NCBI RefSeq assembly: GCF_964355755.1
Contig: NC_092679.1
Span: 23,124,432 to 23,188,431 of the forward strand
Length of the DNA: 64,000 bases
Source of the DNA: Antedon mediterranea
Lineage: Eukaryota; Echinodermata; Crinoidea; Comatulida; Antedonidae
Reading direction: 5' to 3'
In this document: one piece after another, positions 1 through 12,018 of the stretch
How positions within the stretch are numbered: position 1 is the stretch's first letter
Layout: each line of letters opens with the position of its first letter
The notes under the pieces: generated by a model
Told to the model about the DNA's origin: nothing
Databases searched by the model: none
The model's input: the letters and a program-made list of their open reading frames with translations, nothing else
Made by a program: the position numbers and the translations under genes

Positions 1-3000
1 AACTGAAATGGATTGATTTACCGATTTCTCCTATATTTTGTTAAATGTTTACTGCTAGACTTTTACCAATACACCATGAGAAACCATCGTAAAAATTCAG
101 CACCTGCTGCGCTTCTAGCTCCAGCAAATAAAATCACATTTTAATGTTTCGTTTGCATGCACCATGCGACTTTATGCGGCAACAATTTTACTTGAAAAAA
201 AAGTCGCTATTGCTGATGCAAACATGAACTGGAGCCGGACCGGTGCAGGTGTAAAGTAAAAGAAGAAACTCGACTTGTTATGAATTTGTATTAACATGAA
301 CTTAGTATAACATTCTGTACTGGACAACAGAAATAAGGCCAGGAACCTAGGAACATGTTACTGGAAGTCACACAGGTTAAAACTACCAAGCTATGTTACA
401 AATAATATGAATGCTAAATAAATAGTTTAAATATAAAGATGAAAAGGTCATGTTTTGATAGAATAATTATATTTCAATATCAATCCCAGCATGCGTCTAA
501 GATGTTATTACTGCAAACACACAATGATGCAACAAACAAATTACGATGTGTCTATATTTGTTGACATAGTGCGTGATCTATTGACCCTTCATGGCTGGAG
601 GTAACCACAAACAGACGACATGCTTCTACTATTTAAACAGCATGATGTAGCAGAGGGAGTGAGACTTTGAAATTGAATATCTGATGTTACCAAAGTCAAA
701 AAACAAGTTATACAGACCTACTATAAGTACAGTGAATAAATACATTTATGAAAGACAAATAATGAATTTTACAATGTTTCTAGCATTTGAAACACATGAG
801 GGAGAGAGAGTGAGACCTGAAAACCTGATGTTACCAAAATAAAGTTATCTATCAAGTAATATTGAAAAGTAGTTATACAGTAAAATTAGCAATGGATTTA
901 TAAAGTTTACAAATTTATAAATAAAATCATGGAGTAAACTGATAAAATACAACATATTTAGCAATAAAGCAAGCTGTTTATAAACCGAGATAATGTTTCT
1001 TAACCAGGTAAAAAGGTTCATCTAGATCTCTGTATAGTATTCAAATATTTTTTTCTTTTGGATGATCCAAAAGGAATAAAACCGTAAAAAATATGTTTTT
1101 AACATTGGACAAAAATGGTTTGTTTCTTAACCAACTAACTTGCGAGAATAAACAAATTTATACATAAGAACTGATTTGCTCCAACATATTGCAAACGGAG
1201 GGAGTGAGGAATATGAAGAGAACCAATAATAATATCAATATGACAGATATAATATTTCAATTGTGAGGTTCAAGGTGAAAAGAACTGTCAAAATATATTA
1301 TGATGATATCTGTCTGCTGCATCAAATAGATTAAGAGTTTGTACATTTTTAGAGATTACCAACTTCCTTAAATCCAAAACGGAATTGGTTGGGATGAAAT
1401 GGAATACCGTATACCGGTAACCTAAATGGAGTGTATACGACAAAGTACAGTCCTTAGGGGGCAAGAGTATGAAATTTGGGGGGTAATTAAGGGCTGGGAT
1501 TATACTGGGATTGCAGTAACAATGGGATTTACCATACTCTTGTCTTGTTTCTAGCCTAAATTATGAGTGGGATTTGGAATGGGATTATACTCAAGAATAC
1601 AGTGTAGGACTCGATGAATAAAATGTGTTACTCAGTCATGGATCAAATCTTCTTTTAAAATCAATAATTTTTAATGAAAAGTTAGTTCAGGGCCTTCCTA
1701 CCAGTATAGTTGGTTAGGTTAAGGACATAGCCTTATATGATTACATCATTTTAATCGCAGTGGACTAAATGCCACATATAAACACTTTTCATTTTCTTAA
1801 GTGTCCCTTTTGTGTCAAATAGCTACCACCTAACAGTGCTCGTTTTGTCTGTCCACAAAGACTAACTGTATAACCAACGGTGCACTGGGTTCTTTGAAAT
1901 ACACACAAGCCAGATGTGTACTGGACCTCTAGTTTTAAGTCCTTCTCAGAGAAGACTTGTTCTACCACGAAAACTATGATCAAAGAGAGCCTTGAATCTG
2001 TGCCAATTTTATGGCTAATGGTTGTGGCGCCCATGCATTTTGTTCACTCCGGACAAAAAATAATAATTGTAGCATAATATTTTTCTCCTATATTTTTATC
2101 ATTAGTCATGAAGGGTCAGAATATGCTGGATAAAGGAGGAAATTCAAAAAATTATATTAATAAAAAAATGTATTCCCAAACCACTTAGCAGAACCAAGTT
2201 ACGTACACAAACACAGTAAAATATATGGAATACTGATATCTCTATTATGATTGGATGTCATATTGTTTGCTAATCTCATTATCATGATCTTCCCTATATT
2301 TGGAAACCTTTGACTGTTTTGTGTGTTGTTAATTTTTCCCAATATTGGCCTGATTATGATATCAAATGACCTATAAACACTGACCACTTGAGGAAATCTT
2401 TGATTCCATCATATCCTACAAAATTGAATTTGACTATGCCAGTTAAAAATATCACAAAAAAAATCAAATTAGTGACTTTCATCGATCAACATAATGATTA
2501 CCTAGATATTTGAACTTTTTTTTTATTGATCATCGGTTGATGAATATTGTCTATAAAAATTATAGCAAAGACATACACACCCTTCTGTTTTCATTTTTTA
2601 AAAAGTCCACCCGAAATTTGTTTTCCTTTCCATTTTAATGTTGCATAATAGTTTATTCACAATAGTTTATTCAAAAATTGGATTGAAAACAAATTATTTC
2701 TGTGAATATTGTTCCATGCTGGAATATTTAAGAGTATTATAGGCAGTAGATGGGAACATACTCCATTCTCCTTTATTATGATTGCCCCATTAATCGGGAA
2801 ACCACCTCACGACCTACAATTTCTTTCCACTTTTAAAACAGATTTAGAACATAAAAAATTAAATTATAAATCATAAACTTGAGAGAACAGAAATTCAATT
2901 TGAAATATTAACTCAATGTTATTACAGCCAACATATCAACTTTAAAATATGCTCAAGGCATCCGAGATGGTGAGCAGATACAGGCAAATGTATTATTTTA

Positions 3001-3396
3001 AGAAATTGATTTATAGAATTATGATTCCCATTCAAAGTAGATTAATACATTTAATAAACGAGAAAATATTGAACACTTCAATACTACATTGACAAATAAT
3101 ATTTAATTATATTTAGAATGATTTAATATTATGTTTTGAAATTTTATCAATTTAGGCTATGATTTGTGACATATATTATAATCTAGTATTTATTATAACT
3201 TATTGCAAGTCTTTTCTGATCATGTTTATATTTTACATGAATTTCCTTTGAATAGATATGACGTGTCTAAAGTAAAGGTTGGTGAATGAAGATGAACATT
3301 ATTGCTCTACTGAACAACTGTCACAACATTACCAGGCCATCAATATATTTGATATACAGTATTTTTCTTTGTAGTTTTATTGTGAATTTCAATTTT
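1..3396. other. AT-rich DNA without recognisable genes
   Basis: Only short chance frames occur. A weak palindrome lies at 1,445-1,600 (GGCAAGAGTATG / CATACTCTTGTC with ACAGTCCT and AGGACT-like ends) and may be an old small element. Nothing else was seen. Confidence 0.6.
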
Positions 3397-3549
3397 AAAG
3401 CTCTGTCTACACTATCAAACTAGTTTGATAAAATAAAAAAGTATGATGTGCCCAAATATAGTAGTAATATGCCCAAATAGGGTAGGGATATGACTATCAT
3501 CATGTCCATTTTTTGTCACATAAAGTTTGATGGTGTAGATAGAGCTTAA
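3397..3549. mobile_element. MITE, family 1 copy A
   Basis: Terminal inverted repeats AAGCTCTGTCTACACTATCA (left) and TGGTGTAGATAGAGCTT (right) enclose about 150 bp that includes GATGTGCCCAAATATAGTAG and a near-repeat of it. The ends are flanked by TTA/TAA-like bases, fitting a TA or TTAA target. Three further copies lie at 10,890, 51,639 and 56,868. There is no coding capacity; an external transposase would be needed. Confidence 0.85.
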
Positions 3550-4262
3550 GTAGAACAATACAATTTCTTGAATCTAATCAAAAACCCGACCATTAGTTTA
3601 AGAGAGGCTACAAAGGTACACTAAAAAAAGTTGAATCTATAAAACACTAGTAAATACTGCTTCTTATAGAAACCTATCCTCAATTAATCAATAATTTATT
3701 GATTTGTTAATATGAAATCGTAAATACCAGACATAATCGTACATAAAACGAAAATAAAAAGCTCTTCTAATGCCATTGAGAGCAAATTTCATTTTCTTGA
3801 CAATAAAGAAATAATGCTTGCGAAAAACGTGTTATATAAGCAGTTTAGTCTGTCACTTTGTTGCCACAGAGACGAAGGATAAACTCTGTTGATAAATTGT
3901 ACTATCACTAACGCACACATTGTCCACTTGAAAATGAAAAAAAAATGAAGTAAAGTGTTATTTAGAAATGTCAAAATATTAGTACAGTAAACCAATAAAA
4001 AAAACATGAAATATTTTGGTGTTTTTGTTTTATTTTGTTTGATGATTTCATCCTCAATTGAGGAAATTGGGATCAAGTCCTCCATTGAACCTCGACACCC
4101 ACAGTGTGGCACCTACCTTAAAAGGTATGTTTTAAGGATCCGAACAAAACATTTTAAATGAGTTAAATATAATTTTATAAAAAGGTTTCCAATAAAAATT
4201 ACCAATCACATTTATTGCTTCATTTATGAAAATAACATGCTTACTTAAATTTTTTGAGAATT

Positions 4263-4460
4263 TGCTTTAGGTGCACAGAAAAACGCACCTCACCAGCATC
4301 CTACAGTATTTTGTAAATCTCTTCATAAAGTTATAGGTGCAGAAAAGAACACACCTCACCAATGTCCTACAGTAGTTTGTGATAATGCCAGGCTACTAAT
4401 AAAAGTTATAGGAGCAGAAAAAAACACACCTCAGCAACGTCCTACTTCGTGATAGCGCCA
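4263..4460. repeat. ~60-75-bp degenerate tandem repeat, 3 copies
   Basis: AAGTTATAGG[T/A]GCAGAAAA, ACACACCTCA and GTCCTAC recur with variation near 4,268, 4,330 and 4,403, separated by TTTGTGATA-like bases. Confidence 0.8.
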
Positions 4461-4599
4461 AGATCTTAGTCATTACATACTCTAACTATTATAAGAAAAA
4501 CACCACTGTAACAGTTACATCATCAATCGTTAAAATTATGAGAGGTAGGTTCATCCAGAGTGTCGCTGATCCAATCTTTCAGAGGAAACATTGCTACGA

Positions 4600-4660
4600 A
4601 TGATAAAGACGTTTCGGTCTATCCTGCGCCGGCCGTTTAGGTTGTCTGTGGGAATCAAAC
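4600..4660 (+). CDS. Weak candidate first coding exon with a presequence-like N-terminus
   Basis: An ATG at 4,600 opens 20 codons, MIKTFRSILRRPFRLSVGIK, ending one base before a strong donor (C then GTAAGTGG at 4,661). The stretch is locally GC- and CpG-rich (CGCCGGCCG) in an AT-rich neighbourhood, and the peptide is basic, free of acidic residues and alternately hydrophobic, like a mitochondrial targeting sequence. The frame is also open back to a TTTCAG acceptor-like site at 4,576-4,581. No downstream exon was identified, so this may be chance. No function is assigned beyond the possible targeting signal. Confidence 0.2.
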
Positions 4661-6143
4661 GTAAGTGGTTACATAATTCACAGACGCTTTAAAATGCCCA
4701 GTAGAATTTTATGACTCGGCAAATTTTTTTAGATTCCTTTCCTTCGTTCGTAACACAGGATAGGTTGTATAATGATACTCGATAATGCATGTGTCAAAAT
4801 GTAATGAAAGATGTTGTCATATTGAGTTGATTTCATTAATGTATATTCGTCACAAATAGAAATATATCATTTATTCATTTCAGAATTTAAAGAAAGAAAC
4901 AAGAAAATGTTAAAAGGATTTAGTTAGGAACATTATGGATAAAATTTCAGCTGTTTTAAAAATAATTGTATTTCGCGCTATACAAATTTAAAACTATTAA
5001 ACCATTGTTTGTGCGTATTTTGTTTGTGTACTTGTTCTAAATCTACTTGGTTTAATCGTAATAATAATAATTGATCAACAATATTATTCTTTTCTTTAAT
5101 CGGTTTGTAAACTTTTTTAAGATGAGTCTATTTTACCCACTTTCTGTGTCACTAATTTACCTCTATGTTTTAGCCTTTTTATGAAAATTAATATTAAATA
5201 TTATATAATTGTATTTCTACAATATGTCATTTGTTAGTATTTTACCTCTTTTTTTACGATTTTTTTTTATGGTGTTTTTATTTTAAAAAAATTGAATTTA
5301 TCATTCAATACTCGGGTTTCTTGAATTCATAATAAAAATAAATAAATAATGAAATGAAAAATATTTAAATAAAATATAATTTCTGCTGTACCTCTATGGT
5401 TTCCTTATTCGAGAAGACTCAAACAAGAAAATACAAACAAACAATTTATTTGTGTGAAGGGGTTGCACATCCTATGATATTTATCATGCATTATAAACAA
5501 ATTTAATGTGAAGATATGAAGAACATTGTATTCACTCTTTCTAACTCTCCTACAACTGATTTTACAGCTATCTCTGAACCTCAACTATTAGTACAGGAAA
5601 ACCTGTCCCCAAGAGCTTGGTATGTCATTGCAAATGATCTCAGGTTGGTGCGTATTGAACAATCATCTGTTCTAAGATTTGCTTTTCTAATAATAAGGTT
5701 CAAACCAAGCCCTACTTATACTAGCTTAATGCTAGTTAGGTAAACATTCAGATCAGAGAAAAATAATTCCTTAACATTCCCTGAAGAAGACCATTGTACA
5801 TATTTATTCAAATATTGACACACAATTATTACCAGTCGGATACCTGTCCTACCGATTAATGTCTTTGACCTCTCAGTGAACTAAATGTTTCACATGTAAT
5901 GATAGCAAAAAAATTGGCGAACAGGTTTTACTTTTTAATTTGGAACTAAATCAGTATGACAGGCACGAACCTATAACTATATACGAATGCAACTGTTTTT
6001 GGTGATACGCTGTATGGCCATACATAACAATCAATTACATAGCCACGACACTTTTGGAGAATTAAAATGTTCCTCAGCACGTTTTTTACCCTGACCGAGT
6101 ATAATCCTATGCTCTAGAATCCCATCTCCAGTGGGGTAACACA

Positions 6144-6153
6144 GTGGACAAGG
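6144..6153. repeat. Left target-site duplication of the foldback element
   Basis: GTGGACAAGG occurs immediately outside the left terminal repeat and again immediately outside the right one at 7,238-7,247. Confidence 0.85.
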
Positions 6154-7237
6154 GGGTGTCACGAAAGCTCAGACCACGAAAGCTCAGACCCCCTAAGACC
6201 TAAGATCACGAAAGCTAAGACCCAACACCTAAGATTACAAATATTTATCTTTCGCACCTGCCTTGTATTTTAACTCCCAACATTTATTCTGAATACCACA
6301 CCTTAGAATTGGCACTTTCATGAAAAAGAATCACATAAAAAGTAACAAATACATTTTTAAATTGATGATTTTACAGACGTTTTTCTCGCACACAAAATGA
6401 CTAGCCTACAGTTAGGCCTACCCCATGGGCCATGTTCAATGTTTTTGTTTCTATGGAACGTCAAAAGAGCAAAAATTATATAGAGGGCTGAAAACTCTGT
6501 GGAGTCCATCTACAGTGTGGATGGAACAATGTAAAATTAAAATTGTAATGATAATAGTATAATCATGCAAGTACGAAGAAATAAATACTGGCAAATAAAT
6601 TTTAATTTAAAAATCATGATAAGTTTTTTTGTTTCGTTTTCTTTCTGTTTTTATACTTGTACTATATTATTGTTGCTCTTTTGGCGCTCCATAGAAACAA
6701 AAACATTGAGCATGGGGAGCTCGAGGAGTTACATTGTCATTACAGTATACAAAGAAACACATCTGTAAAATCATCAATTTAAAGGATTTATTTATTTGTT
6801 ATTATGTGTTTCTCCTTCTGAAAGTACTTATAAGTCCTAATTTTAAAGTGTGGTGTTCAGGATAAAGTTAGTCAACAAATTTGGAGTCAAAATACAAGAA
6901 AGGCAGGTGCGTAAGAAAAACATCCTCTGAAGCAACACAATGGAGTAAATATATACCAACAAACAACCCGTCAAGTTTGTTTGTTGTAAAGAAAAAATAT
7001 ACATTTACTCAACGGGCCAAAATAATGTGAGTTTATCTATGTTTTGCGGTAGTATTAAATTATATTTATGGTAATAAATGAAACCTACTGTGTTTAAAAT
7101 TATGTATGGATAAACAAGTATTGTTTTTAAGCTGTAGTATATCTTAGTATTTGTAATCTTAGGTGTTGGGTCTTAGCTTTCGTGATCTTAGGTCTTAGGG
7201 GGTCTGAGCTTTCGTGGTCTGAGCTTTCGTGACACCC
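6154..7237. mobile_element. Foldback DNA transposon with 90-bp perfect terminal inverted repeats
   Basis: Left end 6,154-6,243 and right end 7,148-7,237 are perfect reverse complements over about 90 bp, starting GGGTGTCACGAAAGCTCAGA. Each end contains three direct copies of CACGAAAGCT[C/A]AGAC. The host sequence GTGGACAAGG is present directly on both sides (6,144-6,153 and 7,238-7,247), a 10-bp target-site duplication. Imperfect complementarity continues inward: GCACCTGCC near 6,255 pairs with GGCAGGTGC near 6,903, and a TTTGTTTCTATGG segment near 6,445 pairs with CCATAGAAACAAA near 6,690, so most of the element is one hairpin. The right arm has about 230 bp (roughly 6,912-7,147) with no counterpart on the left. 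No transposase is present. The 9-11-bp duplication class and long repeats fit a Mutator-like non-autonomous element. Confidence 0.9.
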
Positions 7238-7247
7238 GTGGACAAGG
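7238..7247. repeat. Right target-site duplication of the foldback element
   Basis: This is the second copy of GTGGACAAGG, abutting the GACACCC end of the element. Confidence 0.85.
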
Positions 7248-10200
7248 GCCTCTGGTTTATTAATATTAACAGGCCCGCCAACGCTGAGTAGATGCATTGG
7301 GGTTACTTATGTTCTAGGGCCCCTAAGCCCTGGGTTTAGCTAGTGAAATGTTTACATCCAAAAACAACATAGATGTGTGACAAGAATTGCCTAATTGCCG
7401 CTCACTTTGACATAACCACAGAATTTGATTTCTAAATTTATGATTTTCTAGCTGACTTCCAAATCTCTATAATTTTGTTACAGTATTTAGTTCAGTACAT
7501 TGCAAGATATTCAAGCGAATATTTATTTTAAAATGCAAGAAAATAAACTGGTTTATCTCAGCATCCCTAGTTCTCCCTGTTGGAAACACGTACCATAGTA
7601 CTAATATTATAATGTTATTAGTCAGTTTAAGATTATTACTTTCTCAGATGCAATAAAATAATTTACTTTCAAAATGAAAGATGTATACTTATAGTTATAA
7701 GAAATTATTATTTTGTTGTTAAAATAAAATATGACTTATTTTTTGTGGGACAGGAAAAAAAAAATTTGCACCACCACGGTTTATTTAAGGGGGGAATTTA
7801 TTCAAAGCCGGGGAAATTTATTCGAATAAATACGGTAAATATAATGGTGCTATAGAAGAAACTATACATAATTTTAGATACCTTAAAGCCTTTGACTTTT
7901 TCATAGGTTAAATACGCATTTCTTTACCTCATAGGCTGATTACAGTAAACCAATTATTTGATTTCATTCAACAAAGCAAGTCCCTTTCAGACTTAACACT
8001 CTCCCAAAATATTGAGGTGTCCGATTCACAATCCAATGTGACAGAATATTTATTTTACACCCTATAATCTTTCATCAATGCGAATAACTTTTCCATATAC
8101 AATACATTTTTATACTTAATCTTAAGCAACTTTTATTTGTTTATTGGGTTTTCTCAACTGTGAATGGTAGAGGGCATGAACTGGCCGGCTTTAGTCTGAA
8201 AATATGGTGGTATTATTCACATAAAAAGAAAAAAAATCATTTACGGTTGACTGACATACACAGTACAACAACATCAAAGAATTTCCATCAATTCAATGTG
8301 TTTTTAAATTTGTAATATTATATTATACAGCTTTATATATACCAACAATAATGAAAATTTACTTTAAAAAAAAAAATTAAAATACTTTAGAATTCTATAT
8401 TAATATATTTTTTATCATTTAAAAATTTAGCCAAAGATGAGGGATTTTTAAGTAGAGGTTATCAGGGATTTTTAGGGTAGAGGAAATGGGGTACATAATG
8501 GGAATAGGAAAGGGCTGGAATGTTCTATATGGTCTTCTACAATTTAAGGGGGTCACAATTTGTTGGGGTACACATTTTAATTCAAATTGGCTTTAGGCCT
8601 ATATGGGTTTCAATGGGCAGACTAAAATTATTAACTTTATCATAATATTTGTTGGTGGAAGGAAGGGGGAAGACCATGATACACAAACTTACTTGACTTG
8701 AGAGTTTCTTCTGGTTAAAACTATTGTATGTACTGTCTGAATGGTAGAGCAGCGTATAGATGGCTCACTCTTTTTTTTTCACAAATGGGACTGCTAATTA
8801 CACCGACCATGGGTCTCACAATCACACAATAAAGGGGTTGCGGTAGTTAGTGAATAGAAATAATATTCTAGTCTAAATTCACTTTTGTACCAACACACTC
8901 AATATTCAACCAATCGCTAGACGGCAAATGCTTGAGTTAATAATATATTTTTTACATTATCATTTTCTCTGGGACTTCTGTTGAGCCATAAAACATCATC
9001 ATTGACTCTTTAGAAGTCTCAAACGTTATGTCAAACAATAATATATACATTTTAAAAACAATTTTCAGCATGGTACATACCATAGTGATCAAAGCTAAAT
9101 TTTATTTGTTCATACTAACTAACTATAAATAATTAAATGATATAGTATTCTGGTAGATTTAACTGCTGCTTAATGAGGGGTGTTCAACAAAAGTAGGTAA
9201 TTGTTCTCAAATTACTTGTAATCAATGATGTATAAAAATATGGAATAGATATAATGGAATTTGTCACATCAATGTAAACAGATTTTGACATAAAAATCTG
9301 AAAAATTGTAACTGCAAAAGATAGGACATAAAATTGGATAATTTTTGGGCCCTGGCCTAATTTCAAAATCCTGGATCTGCCACTGGTAATCGTTCATTTA
9401 TATGGCATAACCGAACAGTTTATCATTGGTGTACATTTTTGTTGATATACAAAACTAATGCTGATAGTGCATTTACCTCCACACTACTAGTCAGCTGGCC
9501 ACAAAAAAAATTAATGTACAAATTATTGACTAATTTAGCTAAACATTATGTGCTATAAACTCCTATTTTATATATTGTATTTAATTTTTAATCAACCGTT
9601 TAAAAACAAATCCACCTTGGTAAAAGAATGTCGTCTAGGGTCAGTGTTTGATCCGATGCAATTAGTATTAAATAGTTACACAATACACAGTAATCAAATT
9701 AAAAATCACCTTTACACAATGTCAGGAAATTATAGCAAATTAAGACATTTACTTTTGACAACTTCAAACAAAATGATGTCATAATTATAACACCTGAAGG
9801 CCATACTAACACAGTACAAAGAAAATACTGTATTCATATATAACCTTAAGCAATAATTGAGGACATCCAAATGCATTTATCGTTTCTTACTAAACAGGTG
9901 ACAGACATGATAAGATATTTATATTGAATGAAAGATGAAATATTCATTGTTTCATAAAAGGAAAAACAAAATGTACTTTGGAATCATAGGTCCTTTTCAC
10001 ATAGACATTTGACTAGAGTAAAAACAGATAATTCCAGGCATAAAGCAATGCAATGCAACTAACACAATGCCCTTTCAATAATTGTGCAATTGTCCCTGCC
10101 TGGTTGCATCAACATTTGTTGCCACGTAGTTAGACATTGACTTGACGGATTTTGTCCATGAAATAAAAAGTTGTGCTGACCGTACATGGGGTCTAGACAC

Positions 10201-10889
10201 CCCCACCCCAACCTAATGGGGGAGTCTGACACATATTTCAAATCTGTCATGTTGGTACTATGAACCTATAATATTTGCTTGCTGTACCTAGCACTTTTAC
10301 TGGTATAGTTTTATAAAGTTACAAACTCCTTTGGCTTGTGAACATTTAACTATAATTAAATATTACCGGTAATAGAAATAATAATTTGAAAAACTTACTT
10401 AAATATTCAAATAATTTTATCTTTTAATAAAATGACGGTATGAGGTCGTACGATACCCTATTTAATTTTTTCTATTCAGCTCTCAATCTACGAAAGGACC
10501 TGACCAATAGAGAACCTCAACTCATGAAAAACTCCCCAATGGAATTGCTTCTACTATCATAAATTATAAGTGAACTGTAACGAAATTATCTGCAATTAGA
10601 CCATCAATGTGAATTCCCAAAGCAGTATTTGTTTTTAAGTACTGTTAATAATTGGAAATTCTTTACATCCAGCTTAAGACGTCCTGTACATCAAGAAACA
10701 TGAAATTAGTGTCAAAGTTAAATCTGAGAACTTCCATTTTTATTTGATTCAGATGTTAAAAAAACAAAAATCCTGAAATAATTTCATCTATTCAAATAAT
10801 TACCATTTCAGTTTTCATTTAATTTTAATTTTTTTAAAGCAATTTAATAACAAAAAGATAATGCAAAAGTTATTCATAAACTATTAATA
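7248..10889. other. AT-rich DNA without recognisable genes
   Basis: Short A/T runs and chance frames only. GGGATTTTTA repeats twice near 8,440-8,480. No splice-bounded coding segment was recognised. Confidence 0.55.
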
Positions 10890-11000
10890 AGATCACACTA
10901 CACTATCAAACTAATGTGTTGTCATTGCATAATCATTACCATATTTAGGCACATCACACTTTTTTTTGTCAAACTAGTTTGATAGTGTAGACAGAGATTT
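10890..11000. mobile_element. MITE, family 1 copy B (degenerate left end)
   Basis: The left end ACACTATCAAACTA and the right end TAGTTTGATAGTGTAGACAG are inverted, with the family core ACCATATTTAGGCACATCAC read on the opposite strand from copy A. The outermost left bases have diverged. Confidence 0.75.
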
Positions 11001-11671
11001 AGAGCAGTTTTAAAACAGGGATGCCAGAGCATAAAAAGTGAAGGTGATGACTTGCCTACCAGCTAAACGAATTTTGTCCCTTTTGTAAAAAATAATCCTG
11101 GCCATGGACTTGCATATTTATGCACGCATAGTAAGTTGATAAATTACTGAAATATGCTGGGATCAGTTTGATCCATATTATCCTAGGGGCTTCACTCCAA
11201 CCTACTTGCTACAGGCTATAGAATCTGAGGAATAGGCCATCTATGATATGTGGCTCAGACAAGAAATTTAATTTTACTTTAATTTTTTTTGCTTCAATTT
11301 TTAACCTTTGTAACACATTCTTGTCTTGATTTGATTCGAAGTAGGTCGACTTAAAATAGATATGATTCAGGTTTAAACTCAAACGGATCTTTTCCTACTT
11401 TTACCATGAATCCATCAACTTTATTCAATGCATAGAAAACAAAATTAAAGTTAAGTTTAAAGCTACGATACAAAACTATTTTCAATGTTTTATGTCCAGT
11501 GCAAGCCACAGACGCTGAAAAATTAAGTCTGTTTAAAGAGGGACACAGAAGCAGTGAAACTCTATCTTTTTGATCTTAGATCCTTTTAAAGTGTATAAGG
11601 GGTTATACTAACATTAATATCTTAATGCATACTCCACACAGACAACATACTGTAGGTAGTTTCTAAATTTC

Positions 11672-11714
11672 AGAAAATTCAATAAAATACAGAAAAATTC
11701 AATAAAATACAGAA
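11672..11714. repeat. 21-bp tandem duplication
   Basis: AAAATTCAATAAAATACAGA occurs twice in tandem. Confidence 0.9.
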
Positions 11715-11838
11715 GAATCTGTTTCTATTACGGACACTCATATTAGGGAGACCTAGTTTGCTTGGTCCATGGTGGATTCTACTATGTAAATAACTTTATG
11801 CTATGTCAGCACTTCATTTTTAAGACCAGCATCATTAC

Positions 11839-12018
11839 AGCTTGGTTCCCACTAGAACGTAACGCAAGGACGTAAACGCAACGCAAGCGTTTTAACCAAT
11901 GACAAGCGAAGTTATAGACGGTTAGCAATCACAAGCGAATAAGCCATCGCTTGTGATTGGTCAATTCACTTGCATTGCGTTACGTCCTTGTGTTGCGTCG
12001 CTAGTGGGAACCACGCTT
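11839..12018. mobile_element. Short palindromic MITE, family 3
   Basis: Ends TTGGTTCCCACTAG and CTAGTGGGAACCACG are inverted. Inside, AACGTAACGCAAGGACGTAA and its inverted partner TTGCGTTACGTCCTTGTGTT continue the hairpin, and ATCACAAGCGA mirrors TCGCTTGTGAT at the apex. TTA lies near both ends, which would suit a PIF/Harbinger-type target, but this is not certain. About 180 bp, non-coding. Confidence 0.8.
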
